Positions 42,475-49,951 of a stretch of DNA of 64,000 nt are shown here, one piece after another. The position numbers and the translations under genes are program-made. The notes beneath the pieces are model-generated. The model saw nothing but the letters and a program-made list of their open reading frames with translations, was not told the origin of the DNA and made no database searches. The stretch's first letter is position 1, and every line of letters starts with the position of its first letter. The DNA is from Modestobacter sp. VKM Ac-2982 (GTDB taxonomy: Bacteria > Actinomycetota > Actinomycetes > Mycobacteriales > Geodermatophilaceae), in contig NZ_JAPVBL010000001.1 of assembly GCF_026967935.1 (NCBI RefSeq), forward strand, positions 1,098,082 through 1,162,081, written 5' to 3'.

Positions 42475-42548
42475 CGCGGGGTGGAGCAGCTCGGTAGCTC
42501 GCTGGGCTCATAACCCAGAGGTCACAGGTTCAAATCCTGTCCCCGCTA
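42475..42548 (+). tRNA. Initiator tRNA-fMet (CAT), copy 2
   Basis: Same structure as copy 1, including the GGG/CCC anticodon stem and C1-T72 mismatch. It differs by a compensated pair in the T-stem (ACAGG...CCTGT instead of GCAGG...CCTGC). Here A73 is followed by CCA in the DNA. -10 element TAACGT at 42458-42463. Confidence 0.95.
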
Positions 42549-42553
42549 CCAAC

Positions 42554-42592
42554 CGGAGGGCCCGGTCACCGTCATGGTGACCGGGCCCTCCG
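42554..42592 (+). terminator. Strong hairpin after initiator tRNA copy 2
   Basis: 17-bp perfect stem (CGGAGGGCCCGGTCACC and its complement) around the loop GTCAT, followed by TCTGTGTG. Confidence 0.8.
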
Positions 42593-42673
42593 TCTGTGTG
42601 CGCCCAGCCGGTTGTGCAGACTCTGGCTGCTGCGGGAGGACCCGGCAGCGCCGTCGATGAGGAGGACCTCCGG

Positions 42674-43819
42674 ATGGACGCGGGACCGATCGCCGACCGG
42701 GCACGTCGATGGCCGGGACAGGTCACCGAGCGGACGTTGGCCGACGGGCGGCCGATCCTCTACTTCGACGACGAGGCGTCCGACGGCCCGGTGCACACCA
42801 CGGCCGACGCCCGTCCCTTGCTGGAGGCGCCGCGGGCGGGAGAGGTCCGCTACGACGTCCTCACCGGTGAGTGGGTGACCATCGCCGGGCACCGGATGAA
42901 CCGCACGTTCCTGCCCAGCGCAGCCGACTGCCCGCTCGACCCCACCCGCGACCCGGCCCGCCCGACCGAGGTGCCCGACAGCGAGTACGACGTCGCCGTC
43001 TTCGCCAACCGCTTCCCGAGCTTCGCGCCGCAGACCGCCGGACCGGTCGAGGGGGCGCCCGCCGTCCCGTTCGGCCCGGCCGACGCCCCCGCCTACGGCC
43101 ACTGCGACGTGGTGGTCTTCTCCAGCGACCACGACGCCGCGGTGGTGGACCTGCCGGCTGCGCGCATGCGCACGATCGTGGAGGCCTGGGCGCAGCGGAC
43201 GGCGGCGCACTCGGCCGATCCCGGGGTCGCCGAGGTCTTCGTGTTCGAGAACAGCGGCCAGGAGATCGGGGTGACCCTGACCCATCCGCACGGGCAGGTC
43301 TACGCCTACCCCGTCGTCGCGCCGCGCACCGGCCAGCTGCTCGAGCAGGCCCGCCGGCACCGGGACGCGACCGGCGGCAACCTGCTGGCCGACGTGCTGG
43401 CCGCGGAGCAGGCCGAGGGCACCCGGGTCGTGCTGGCCGGCGAGCACTTCACCGCCTACGTGCCGAGGGCCGCCCGCTGGCCGGTGGAGGTGCACCTGGC
43501 ACCGCACCGCGACGTGCCCGACCTGGCCGCCCTGGACGACGCCGAGCGCGCCGAGCTGGCCGGGCTCTACCAGGAGCTGCTGCGCCGGGTGAACCGCTTC
43601 CACCCCGGCGTCGAGCGGGTGCCCTACATCTCCGGCTGGCACCAGGCACCGACCGGCGAGCAGCGCGACCTGGGCCGGCTGCACCTGCAGCTGTTCTCGC
43701 TGCTGCGGGCCCCCGGGAAGCTGAAGTACCTGGCCGGCTCGGAGTCCGGGATGGGCGCCTGGATCAACGACACCACGCCGGAGCGGATCGCCGAGCGGCT
43801 GCGCGAGGTGGCGTCGTGA
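42674..43819 (+). CDS. galT: Galactose-1-phosphate uridylyltransferase
   Basis: 381 residues, HIT superfamily. The active-site His-Pro-His is in GVTLTHPHGQVYAYP, preceded by FENSGQEIG. The N-terminal GEWVTIAGHRMNR and the C-terminal GWHQAPTG/HLQLFSLLR blocks are typical of GalT. It converts galactose-1-phosphate and UDP-glucose to glucose-1-phosphate and UDP-galactose (Leloir pathway). Zinc cysteines of E. coli GalT are not evident. ATG 42674 follows GAGGAGG by about 9 nt. galK overlaps its end by four bases (GTGA). Confidence 0.94.
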   Translation: MDAGPIADRARRWPGQVTERTLADGRPILYFDDEASDGPVHTTADARPLLEAPRAGEVRYDVLTGEWVTIAGHRMNRTFLPSAADCPLDPTRDPARPTEVPDSEYDVAVFANRFPSFAPQTAGPVEGAPAVPFGPADAPAYGHCDVVVFSSDHDAAVVDLPAARMRTIVEAWAQRTAAHSADPGVAEVFVFENSGQEIGVTLTHPHGQVYAYPVVAPRTGQLLEQARRHRDATGGNLLADVLAAEQAEGTRVVLAGEHFTAYVPRAARWPVEVHLAPHRDVPDLAALDDAERAELAGLYQELLRRVNRFHPGVERVPYISGWHQAPTGEQRDLGRLHLQLFSLLRAPGKLKYLAGSESGMGAWINDTTPERIAERLREVAS

Positions 43820-44976
43820 CCGCGCAGGAGCAGGGTGACCTCGCCGTCGCCGAGCTGCGGGCCACCTGGGGGAGCGACCCGGACGGCGTCTGGGCCGCAC
43901 CCGGCCGGGTCAACCTGATCGGGGAGCACGTCGACTACACCGGCGGGCGCTGCCTGCCCTTCGCGCTGACCCGGGTGACGGCCGCCGCGGTCCGCAGGCG
44001 GGACGACGACCGGGTCCGGATCAGCAGCACCGACCCCGACGCCGCACCGTTCGAGGGGACGCTGGCCGACCTCGGCCCCGGCGACGTCTCGGGCTGGGTG
44101 GCCTACGCCGCGGGCACCCTCTGGTCGCTGCAGCAGGCCGGCGTCGAGCTGCCCGGCCTGGACCTCGCGGTGAGCAGCGACGTGCCGCTGGGCGCCGGGC
44201 TGTCCAGCTCGGCCTCGCTGGAGGCGGCGGTGGCGCTGTCGGCGGCCGAGCTGGCCGGTCGGGCCGACGACCGCGAGCTGCGGCACCTGCTGATCCAGGC
44301 CGCGATCCGGGCGGAGAACGAGGTCGTCGGCGCCGGGACCGGCGGGATGGACCAGACCGTCGCGCTTTTGGCCGAGGAGGGCTCGGCGCTGCTCATCCAC
44401 ACCCGGGACTCCCGCACCGAGCCGGTGCAGCTGGGGCTGGCCGAGGCCGGCCTGGAGCTGATGGTCATCGACACCCGGGTCTCCCACACCCTGGCCGACG
44501 GCCAGTACGCCCAGCGCCGCGCCGACTGCGAGGAGGCGGCCCGCCAGCTCGGCCTGGAGTGGCTCAGCGACGCCACCCCGGCCGACGTGGCCCGGCTGGG
44601 CGACCCGCGGCTGCAGGCCCGCACCCGGCACGTGGTCACCGAGAACCAGCGGGTCGACGAGGTCGTCGAGCTGGTCCGGGCCGGCCGGGTCGCCGAGATC
44701 GGGCCGCTGCTCGACGGCTCGCACACCTCGCTGCGGGACGACTACGAGGTGTCGGCGGTGGAGCTCGACGTGGTCGTGGCGGCGGCCCGGGCAGCCGGTG
44801 CGCTCGGCGCCCGGATGGTCGGTGGCGGGTTCGGGGGCTCGGCCATCGCCCTGATCCGCTCCACCGACGCCCAGGCGGTCGGGGACGCGGTCACGGCTGC
44901 CTGCCGCGAGCGGGACCTGACCGTGCCCGGCATCCTCACCGTCACCTCCGGCCCGGCGGCCCGCCGGCTGTCCTGA
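43816..44976 (+). CDS. galK: Galactokinase
   Basis: 386 residues, GHMP kinase. PGRVNLIGEHVDYTGG is the galactokinase signature (residues about 28-43), PLGAGLSSSASLE is the ATP-binding motif 2, and GGGFGGSAIAL is motif 3. It phosphorylates galactose at C1 with ATP. The GTG start overlaps the galT stop, so the two enzymes are coupled. No galE is in the window. A palindromic element (copy C) follows 4 nt after the stop. Confidence 0.95.
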   Translation: MTAQEQGDLAVAELRATWGSDPDGVWAAPGRVNLIGEHVDYTGGRCLPFALTRVTAAAVRRRDDDRVRISSTDPDAAPFEGTLADLGPGDVSGWVAYAAGTLWSLQQAGVELPGLDLAVSSDVPLGAGLSSSASLEAAVALSAAELAGRADDRELRHLLIQAAIRAENEVVGAGTGGMDQTVALLAEEGSALLIHTRDSRTEPVQLGLAEAGLELMVIDTRVSHTLADGQYAQRRADCEEAARQLGLEWLSDATPADVARLGDPRLQARTRHVVTENQRVDEVVELVRAGRVAEIGPLLDGSHTSLRDDYEVSAVELDVVVAAARAAGALGARMVGGGFGGSAIALIRSTDAQAVGDAVTAACRERDLTVPGILTVTSGPAARRLS

Positions 44977-44979
44977 CGT

Positions 44980-45039
44980 GGGGCCCCCGTGCCCCCACCG
45001 CTCGCGCGCTCGCGGCGGACCCCTGCACGGGGGCGGTCC
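44980..45039 (+). repeat. GC-rich palindromic intergenic element, copy C
   Basis: GGGGCCCCCGTGC, CCCACCGCTCGC, CTCGCGGCGGACCCCTG, then CACGGGGGCGGTC. It begins directly after the galK stop, in the same orientation relative to its upstream gene as copies A and B. The outer arms CCCCCGTGC/GCACGGGGG pair perfectly. Confidence 0.65.
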
Positions 45040-45077
45040 CGGGGAACACCCCGGCCGTGACGGGAGTTCCGCAGAGC

Positions 45078-45365
45078 ATGGAGCCGACCGTCACCGACGC
45101 CCCCCAGGACAGCCGCTACGAGATCCGGGACGGCGACCAGCTGCTCGGCCAGGCCGTCTACCAGCGCCGCGGCGACCAGGTGGTCTTCACCCACACCGAG
45201 GTCGACAGCGACGCCGGGCAGTCCGGGCTGGGCAGCACCCTGGTCCGCGCCGCCCTGGACGACGTGCGGAGCAAGGGCGGCACCGTCGTCCCGATGTGCT
45301 CGTTCGTGCGCGGCTGGATCGAGCGCCACCCCGAGTACCGGGACCTGGTCGCCGACGAGGGCTGA
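45078..45365 (+). CDS. Small GNAT-fold acetyltransferase (YidJ/GCN5-related type)
   Basis: 95 residues, a minimal GNAT domain. VVFTHTEVDSDAGQSGLGSTLVRAALDDVRSKG is the acetyl-CoA-binding part, where Q-GLG-TLV replaces the usual R/Q-x2-G-x-G/A. VVPMCSFVRGWIERHPEYRDLV is the typical C-terminus of this subfamily (C-F-x-R-HPEY). ATG 45078 gives normal length. Members probably acetylate small molecules or proteins; the substrate is unknown. It stands alone between galK and the next gene. Confidence 0.85.
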   Translation: MEPTVTDAPQDSRYEIRDGDQLLGQAVYQRRGDQVVFTHTEVDSDAGQSGLGSTLVRAALDDVRSKGGTVVPMCSFVRGWIERHPEYRDLVADEG

Positions 45366-45407
45366 GGCCGCTGCGGGCGCGCGCCGCGCGCCTGAGAAGC
45401 TGGGGGC

Positions 45408-46280
45408 ATGCGTGTCCTGGTCACCGGTTGGTTCAGCTTCGACGAGGTGATCGCCACCATCGGCGACGAACTGGGTGCCGATGCGGTGGTCGGCTGGCTC
45501 ACCGAGGCCGGCATCGACCACGACGTCGCCTGGGCGCCCTACCTCCAGCGGGGCGCGCACTGGCGCGACGTCGACCCGGCCGACTACACCCACCTGGTCT
45601 TCGTCAGCGGTCCGCTGTCGGACACCCCGTTGCTGCGGGAGCTGACCTCGGCCTTCGCCGGGGCGCAGCGGTGGGCGGTGAACGTCTCGGTGGTCTCCGA
45701 GGCCGGGCGTGGGCTGTTCCACCAGGTCTGGGAGCGGGACGCCCCCGGCATCGCCCGGCCGGACCTGGCGATCGGCACCACCACGCCCGACGTCCCGGTC
45801 CTCGCCGTGGCCTTCGCGCCGCCGCAGGAGGAGTACGGCGACCGGAGCCGGGCCGCCCAGGTGCGGGGCGCGATCGAGGGCTGGCTGGGGGCCCGGGCGA
45901 TCCCGTGGTTCGAGCTGACCATGGACCTGTACGAGAAGCCGCACGAGCGGTTCCCGCTGCAGGTCGAGGCGCTGGTCCGCCGCGCCGACGTCGTGGTGAG
46001 CATGCGGCTGCACGCCCTGGTGCTCGGGCTGGCGCACGGCGTCCCGGTGGTCGCCTGCGACGCCGTCGTCGGCGGGGCGAAGGTGACCGCCCAGGCCGCG
46101 GCGCTCGGCTGGCCGGTCGTGCTGCCCGCCGAGCAGGTCGACGCCAACGCCCTGGACGCGGCGTTGGAGCACGCACTGTCGGGCACGCTGACCGAGGAGC
46201 TGGCCGAGGCCCGGCGCCGGGGCGCGGCCGGCAACCAGGCGGCGCGCGAGTGGCTCCTCCGGGAGCTCACCGGCGGGTGA
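45408..46280 (+). CDS. Polysaccharide pyruvyl transferase family protein
   Basis: 290 residues. The C-terminal motif VVSMRLHALVLGLAHGVPVVACD is the conserved part of the PS_pyruv_trans family, where R-x-H sits at the donor site. N-terminal residues MRVLVTGWFSFDEVIATIGDELG form the first strand and loop of a GT-B-like fold. In other bacteria such proteins add ketal pyruvate to cell-wall polymers, but here there is no polysaccharide cluster. ATG 45408. Between it and the P450 lies a promoter region with a CRP-like palindrome. Confidence 0.75.
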   Translation: MRVLVTGWFSFDEVIATIGDELGADAVVGWLTEAGIDHDVAWAPYLQRGAHWRDVDPADYTHLVFVSGPLSDTPLLRELTSAFAGAQRWAVNVSVVSEAGRGLFHQVWERDAPGIARPDLAIGTTTPDVPVLAVAFAPPQEEYGDRSRAAQVRGAIEGWLGARAIPWFELTMDLYEKPHERFPLQVEALVRRADVVVSMRLHALVLGLAHGVPVVACDAVVGGAKVTAQAAALGWPVVLPAEQVDANALDAALEHALSGTLTEELAEARRRGAAGNQAAREWLLRELTGG

Positions 46281-46289
46281 GGTCAGGTC

Positions 46290-46318
46290 TGTGACTCCGG
46301 TCACGCCTGGGTTAACGT
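46290..46318 (+). promoter_or_regulatory. CRP-like palindrome overlapping the P450 promoter
   Basis: TGTGACTCCGGTCACG (46290-46305) matches the CRP/FNR-family consensus TGTGA-N6-TCACA in nine of ten defined bases. The likely -10, TAACGT, is at 46313-46318, so the palindrome covers the -35 position. Binding there would be expected to repress or replace -35 contacts. Confidence 0.5.
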
Positions 46319-46352
46319 CGGGGTGCTGTACCCGTCTGCCTGGAGGCCGACC

Positions 46353-47627
46353 GTGAGCTCACCGACGCTGGACCTGGACACCGTCGACCTGTCCGACCGG
46401 TCGTTCTGGGGTGCTCCGCCGGAGCAGCGACACGCGGTCTACGACCAGCTGCGCCGCGAGCGCCCGTTCGCGTTCTTCGCCGAGCCGGTGATCCCCTACA
46501 TCGAGCCCGGGCCCGGCTACCACGCGGTGACCCGCTACGCCGACGTCGAGGCGATCAGCTGCCGGCCCGCGCTGTTCTCCTCCGGCGCCGGGGCGGTCTC
46601 CATCGCCGACATGCCCCCGGACCTCAACGAGTTCTACGGGTCGCTGATCAGCATGGACGACCCCCGGCACGGCAAGATCCGGCGGATCGTGGCCAAGGCC
46701 TTCACGCCGCGGGTGCTGGAGAAGCTCGTGGGGAACGTGCAGGCCGTGGCCGACGACGTGGTCACCCGCGCCCGGCGCACCGCCGAGGACGGCGACGGCA
46801 CCATCGACGTGGTCGCCGACCTGGCCGCACCGATCCCGCTGCGGGTCATCTGCGACATGATGGGCATCCCGGACGGCGACCGGGCCCTGGTGCTGCGGCA
46901 GTCGAACGTCATCCTCTCCGGCGGCGACCCGGAGCTCGTCGAGGACGAGGAGCAGATGGTCACCGCCTTCTTGAAGGCGGGCGAGGAGCTCGCCGGCCTG
47001 ATGGCCCGGCTGGCCGCGGAACGGCACGCGCACCCGGCCGACGACCTGACGACTGCGCTGGTCACCACCGAGGTCGACGGTGAGCGGCTGACCCACCAGG
47101 AGATCGCCTCGTTCTTCATCCTGCTGCTGGTCGCCGGCAACGAGACGACCCGCAACGCGATCTCGCAGGGGGTGCTGGCGCTCTCGGAGCACCCGGGCGA
47201 ACGCGCGCGGTGGGCCGCCGACCCCGGGCTCACCCGCACCGCGGTGGAGGAGATCGTGCGCTGGACCAGCCCGATCAGCTGGATGCGGCGGACGGCGACC
47301 CAGGACGTCGAGCTGTCCGGGCAGTCGTTCCCGGCCGGGTCGAAGTTCCTGCTCTTCTACGGGGCGGCCAACCGCGACCCCGCCGTCTTCGCCGACCCAC
47401 ACCGGTTCGACCTCTCCCGGGACCCGAACCCGCACGTCGGGTTCGGCTCCCGCGGCCCGCACTTCTGCCTGGGCGCGCACCTCGCCCGCCGGGAGATCGG
47501 GGTCGCCTTCCGGGCGTTCGCCGATCAGCTGCCCGACCTGGAGGTCATCGGCCCACCGGCCCGGCTGGAGTCCTCGTTCGTCAACGGGCTCAAGCGGCTG
47601 CCAGCCCGGCTGACGGGGGTGCGATGA
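46353..47627 (+). CDS. Cytochrome P450
   Basis: 424 residues, soluble bacterial class. I-helix LLLVAGNETTRN (N in place of the usual acidic/alcohol pair start), K-helix ExxR in EEIVRW, and heme-binding loop FGSRGPHFCLGAHLARREI with the thiolate Cys372. The GTG start has TGGAGG upstream. A three-cysteine ferredoxin gene overlaps it by ATGA, so the electron donor is co-translated. Overall form resembles CYP125/142-like and other sterol/terpene enzymes, but the substrate is not deducible. No ferredoxin reductase is nearby. Confidence 0.93.
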   Translation: MSSPTLDLDTVDLSDRSFWGAPPEQRHAVYDQLRRERPFAFFAEPVIPYIEPGPGYHAVTRYADVEAISCRPALFSSGAGAVSIADMPPDLNEFYGSLISMDDPRHGKIRRIVAKAFTPRVLEKLVGNVQAVADDVVTRARRTAEDGDGTIDVVADLAAPIPLRVICDMMGIPDGDRALVLRQSNVILSGGDPELVEDEEQMVTAFLKAGEELAGLMARLAAERHAHPADDLTTALVTTEVDGERLTHQEIASFFILLLVAGNETTRNAISQGVLALSEHPGERARWAADPGLTRTAVEEIVRWTSPISWMRRTATQDVELSGQSFPAGSKFLLFYGAANRDPAVFADPHRFDLSRDPNPHVGFGSRGPHFCLGAHLARREIGVAFRAFADQLPDLEVIGPPARLESSFVNGLKRLPARLTGVR

Positions 47628-47809
47628 CCCGGGTGGTGGTCGACCGCGAGGTCTGCATGAGCGCGGGGGTGTGCGAGGTGGAGGCGCCGGAGGTCTTCGA
47701 GCTGGACACCGCCGGCCGGCTGCAGGTCGGTCAGCCGACCGACCTCACGGCGGTGGAGACCGCGGTGCGCGCGTGCCCGACCGGGGCGCTCTCGCTGGTC
47801 GAGGACTGA
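47624..47809 (+). CDS. 3Fe-4S ferredoxin, P450 redox partner
   Basis: 61 residues. Cys11, Cys17 and Cys51 (VCMSAGVC ... ACPTGA) give the C-x5-C-xn-C-P pattern of 3Fe-4S ferredoxins typical of actinobacterial P450 systems. The residue at the missing fourth position is alanine/serine-like. It begins inside the P450 stop (ATGA), and ends 5 nt before the convergent glycosyltransferase. Confidence 0.92.
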   Translation: MTRVVVDREVCMSAGVCEVEAPEVFELDTAGRLQVGQPTDLTAVETAVRACPTGALSLVED

Positions 47810-47813
47810 CTGC

Positions 47814-48677
47814 TCACCCCAGCGGGCGCAGTGCGGTGGCGAACCGCTGTTCCAGCCGGGCCGGCACGGGTCGGCGCTGCCGCAGTGCGGCGGGCAGCCG
47901 GCGCAGCACCCCGGCCAGTGCCCGGCGGGCAGCCGCGTCCGCCGTCGCCCGCCGGGCCAGTCGGCCGGTCGCGGCCAGGGCCACCGGCAGCGGGCGGCGC
48001 AGCCAGTCGACGAGCACGTCGTTGCGGGTCTGCAGCGCCCACCGGGCCGGGCTGGGGGCGTCCGGGCCGGCGGGGTCGTGCCAGGCGACGACGTCCTCGC
48101 TGAACACCAGCTGCCACCCGGCGGCCGCCAGGTCCAGGGCCAGCAGGTGCTCCTCGCCGCCGAAGAACAGCAGCGGGGAGAAGCCGCCCACGGCCAGGTG
48201 GGCGTCCCGGCGGACGACGGCGGCGAACGCGGGGAAGCTCAGCACGTCGGGACCGGCGGCGGAGCGACCGAGGACGGCGGCGCGGTGCTTGCGGGTCACG
48301 GCGTCCTCGCTGCCGTCCCCGGCCAGCCGCACCCGGCCGACCACCACGGCCAGCTCCGGGTGGGCGTCGAGCAGGTCGGCGGCGGCCTCTAGGGCGTCCG
48401 GCTCCCACCAGGAGTCGTCGTCGGCGAAGGCCACGTAGCGGGTGCCGGCCCGCTGGACGCCGTGGTCGCGGGCGCCCGCCCCGGCGTTGGCCGGGAGGCG
48501 CAGCAGGTCGACCCGGGGGTGTCCGGACCGGACGGCGTCGGCGGTGCCGTCGGACGACGCGTTGTCCACCACGATCACCGGTGGCCCGCCGGGGGAGTCG
48601 AGCCGGTCGAGGGACCGCAGCAGCGACTCGCGACGGTCCATGGTGGCGATGACGACGCTGACCCGGGGCTCGCTCAC
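47814..48677 (-). CDS. Family 2 glycosyltransferase
   Basis: 287 residues. GT-A fold: SVVIATMDRRESLLRSLDRL is strand 1, VIVVDNASSDGTAD the nucleotide-binding turn, and FADDDSWW the metal-binding DxD. GGEEHLLALDLAAAGW corresponds to the catalytic ED-type loop. The C-terminal 60 residues are Arg-rich helices. GTG 48677 is preferred because the sequence before it is not conserved-looking. Acceptor and sugar unknown. It is soluble and probably involved in envelope glycan or natural product glycosylation (inference). Confidence 0.85.
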   Translation of the reverse strand: MSEPRVSVVIATMDRRESLLRSLDRLDSPGGPPVIVVDNASSDGTADAVRSGHPRVDLLRLPANAGAGARDHGVQRAGTRYVAFADDDSWWEPDALEAAADLLDAHPELAVVVGRVRLAGDGSEDAVTRKHRAAVLGRSAAGPDVLSFPAFAAVVRRDAHLAVGGFSPLLFFGGEEHLLALDLAAAGWQLVFSEDVVAWHDPAGPDAPSPARWALQTRNDVLVDWLRRPLPVALAATGRLARRATADAAARRALAGVLRRLPAALRQRRPVPARLEQRFATALRPLG

Positions 48678-48761
48678 GACCGGCTCCCTACCCGTCCGCC
48701 CGGCACCTGCACGGGTGGTCACGGTGTGGGACCGGCCACCCCGGACCCGCCCCGTCCGCGT

Positions 48762-49031
48762 TCAGGCGGTGAGGGCGGTGCCCTCGGCCGGGGTGTGCAG
48801 CGCGGCGACCAGGGAGTCCAGTGGCAGGTCCAGGGCGTCGGCCAGCGCGGCGACGGTGAAGAAGGCCGGCGTCGGGACCCGGCCGGACTCGATCTTGCGC
48901 AGCGCCTCGAGGCTCACGCCGGAGGCGGCGGCGACCTCGGCGGGGGAGCGGTCACCGCGCGCGGCGCGGAGCAGGCCACCCAGCCGGCGGCCGCGCTCGC
49001 GCTCCTCGGGGCTCAACGGCGGTCGGACCAT
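48762..49031 (-). CDS. Small XRE-family transcriptional regulator
   Basis: 89 residues, one helix-turn-helix: RLGGLLRAARGDRSPAEVAAASGVSLEALRKIESGRVPTPAFFTVAALADALDL is a complete Cro/CI-type domain. It is divergent from map, with 44 bp between the starts. That gap contains repeated ATACC units, so it probably regulates itself and map. No ligand-binding domain is present. ATG 49031 was chosen as the first residue of the domain's usual lead. Confidence 0.88.
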   Translation of the reverse strand: MVRPPLSPEERERGRRLGGLLRAARGDRSPAEVAAASGVSLEALRKIESGRVPTPAFFTVAALADALDLPLDSLVAALHTPAEGTALTA

Positions 49032-49035
49032 GGTC

Positions 49036-49062
49036 GTGATAGTAATACCGGGATACCAATAC
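49036..49062. promoter_or_regulatory. Candidate operator between the XRE regulator and map
   Basis: The stretch contains AGTA, then ATACC twice and ATACT at 7-10 nt spacing, with outer bases AGTA/TACT mirrored. It is unusually AT-rich for the window. It would cover both promoters. Confidence 0.45.
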
Positions 49063-49075
49063 TGGAAGGGTTGAG

Positions 49076-49846
49076 ATGATCGAGCTGCGCACACCAGGGG
49101 AGATCGACGCGATGCGCGCCGCCGGGGCGGTCGTCGCCGACATGCACGCCGCGGTGCGGGCACTGGCCGCACCCGGGGTGCGGCTGAGCGAGCTGGACGC
49201 CGCGGCCCGCCAGGTCCTCGCCGACGCCGGCGCCACCTCGCCGTTCCTCGGTTACGCGCCCTCGCCCACGACCCCGCCGTTCCCCGGGGTGGTCTGCCTG
49301 TCGGTCAACGACGTGGCGCTGCACGGCATCCCCACCACCCAGCAGCTCGAGGACGGCGACCTGCTCAGCGTCGACGCCGGGGCGACGCTCGACGGCTGGG
49401 TGGGCGACGCGGCGACCACCTACCCGGTGGGCACCCCGCGCCCCGAGGACCTGCGGCTGGTCGAGGTCACCACCCGGGCGTTGGAGGCCGGGATCGCCGC
49501 TGCCGTGGTCGGCAACCGGGTCGGGGACATCTCCGCCGCGATCGCCGCGGTCGGCCGGGCCGGCGGCTGCGGCATCAACACCGACCAGGGCGGGCACGGG
49601 GTGGGGCGCACCATGCACGAGGCGCCGCACGTGCCCAACGAGGGCCGGGCCGGCCGCGGGCTGCCGCTGCGCGCGGGGCTGGTGATCGCGATCGAGCCCT
49701 GGTTCCTGGCCGGCGGCAGCGACGACTACCGGGTCGACGCCGACGGCTGGACGCTGCGCAGCGCCGACGGCAGCCGCGCCGCCCACGTCGAGCACACCGT
49801 GGCCGTCACGGCGGATGGCCCCCGCATCCTCACCCTCCCCGCCTGA
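49076..49846 (+). CDS. map: Type I methionine aminopeptidase
   Basis: 256 residues. Five metal ligands are visible in order: Asp in SVDAGA, Asp in GDAATTYP, His in GHGVGRTMHE, Glu in AIEPWF and Glu in VEHTVAV. It removes the initiator methionine from nascent proteins. The protein lacks an N-terminal SH3-like or zinc extension. ATG 49076 follows GGAAGG. Actinobacteria often have several map genes; this copy stands beside its own small regulator, unlike the ribosomal-protein-operon copy. Confidence 0.93.
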   Translation: MIELRTPGEIDAMRAAGAVVADMHAAVRALAAPGVRLSELDAAARQVLADAGATSPFLGYAPSPTTPPFPGVVCLSVNDVALHGIPTTQQLEDGDLLSVDAGATLDGWVGDAATTYPVGTPRPEDLRLVEVTTRALEAGIAAAVVGNRVGDISAAIAAVGRAGGCGINTDQGGHGVGRTMHEAPHVPNEGRAGRGLPLRAGLVIAIEPWFLAGGSDDYRVDADGWTLRSADGSRAAHVEHTVAVTADGPRILTLPA

Positions 49847-49856
49847 TCGGTGCGAA

Positions 49857-49929
49857 GCCCCCGGGCATAGGAAGCTGTTCACCCGGTTCCAGCGCGCAGA
49901 GCGGGTGGAAAGCCTCCTATGCCTGGGGC
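49857..49929. terminator. Long two-tier hairpin between convergent map and metB
   Basis: An outer 14-bp stem (49859-49872 with 49915-49928, one G-T) encloses an inner 8-bp stem with one bulge (49878-49885 with 49902-49910) and a 16-nt loop. Length and structure exceed an ordinary terminator. It is placed to end both transcripts. Confidence 0.55.
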
Positions 49930-49951
49930 CAGGTGGCCTGCGGTCAGGCGG

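Noticed and set aside
39106-42548. Integrated element between two tRNA genes
   Set aside because: No integrase, excisionase or phage/plasmid gene lies between the two tRNAs, and both are complete. The repeat is simply the tRNA gene itself.
45408-46280. Cell-wall polysaccharide cluster around the pyruvyl-transferase-like gene
   Set aside because: No other polysaccharide gene adjoins it; the glycosyltransferase at 47814 is on the other strand beyond an unrelated P450 operon.
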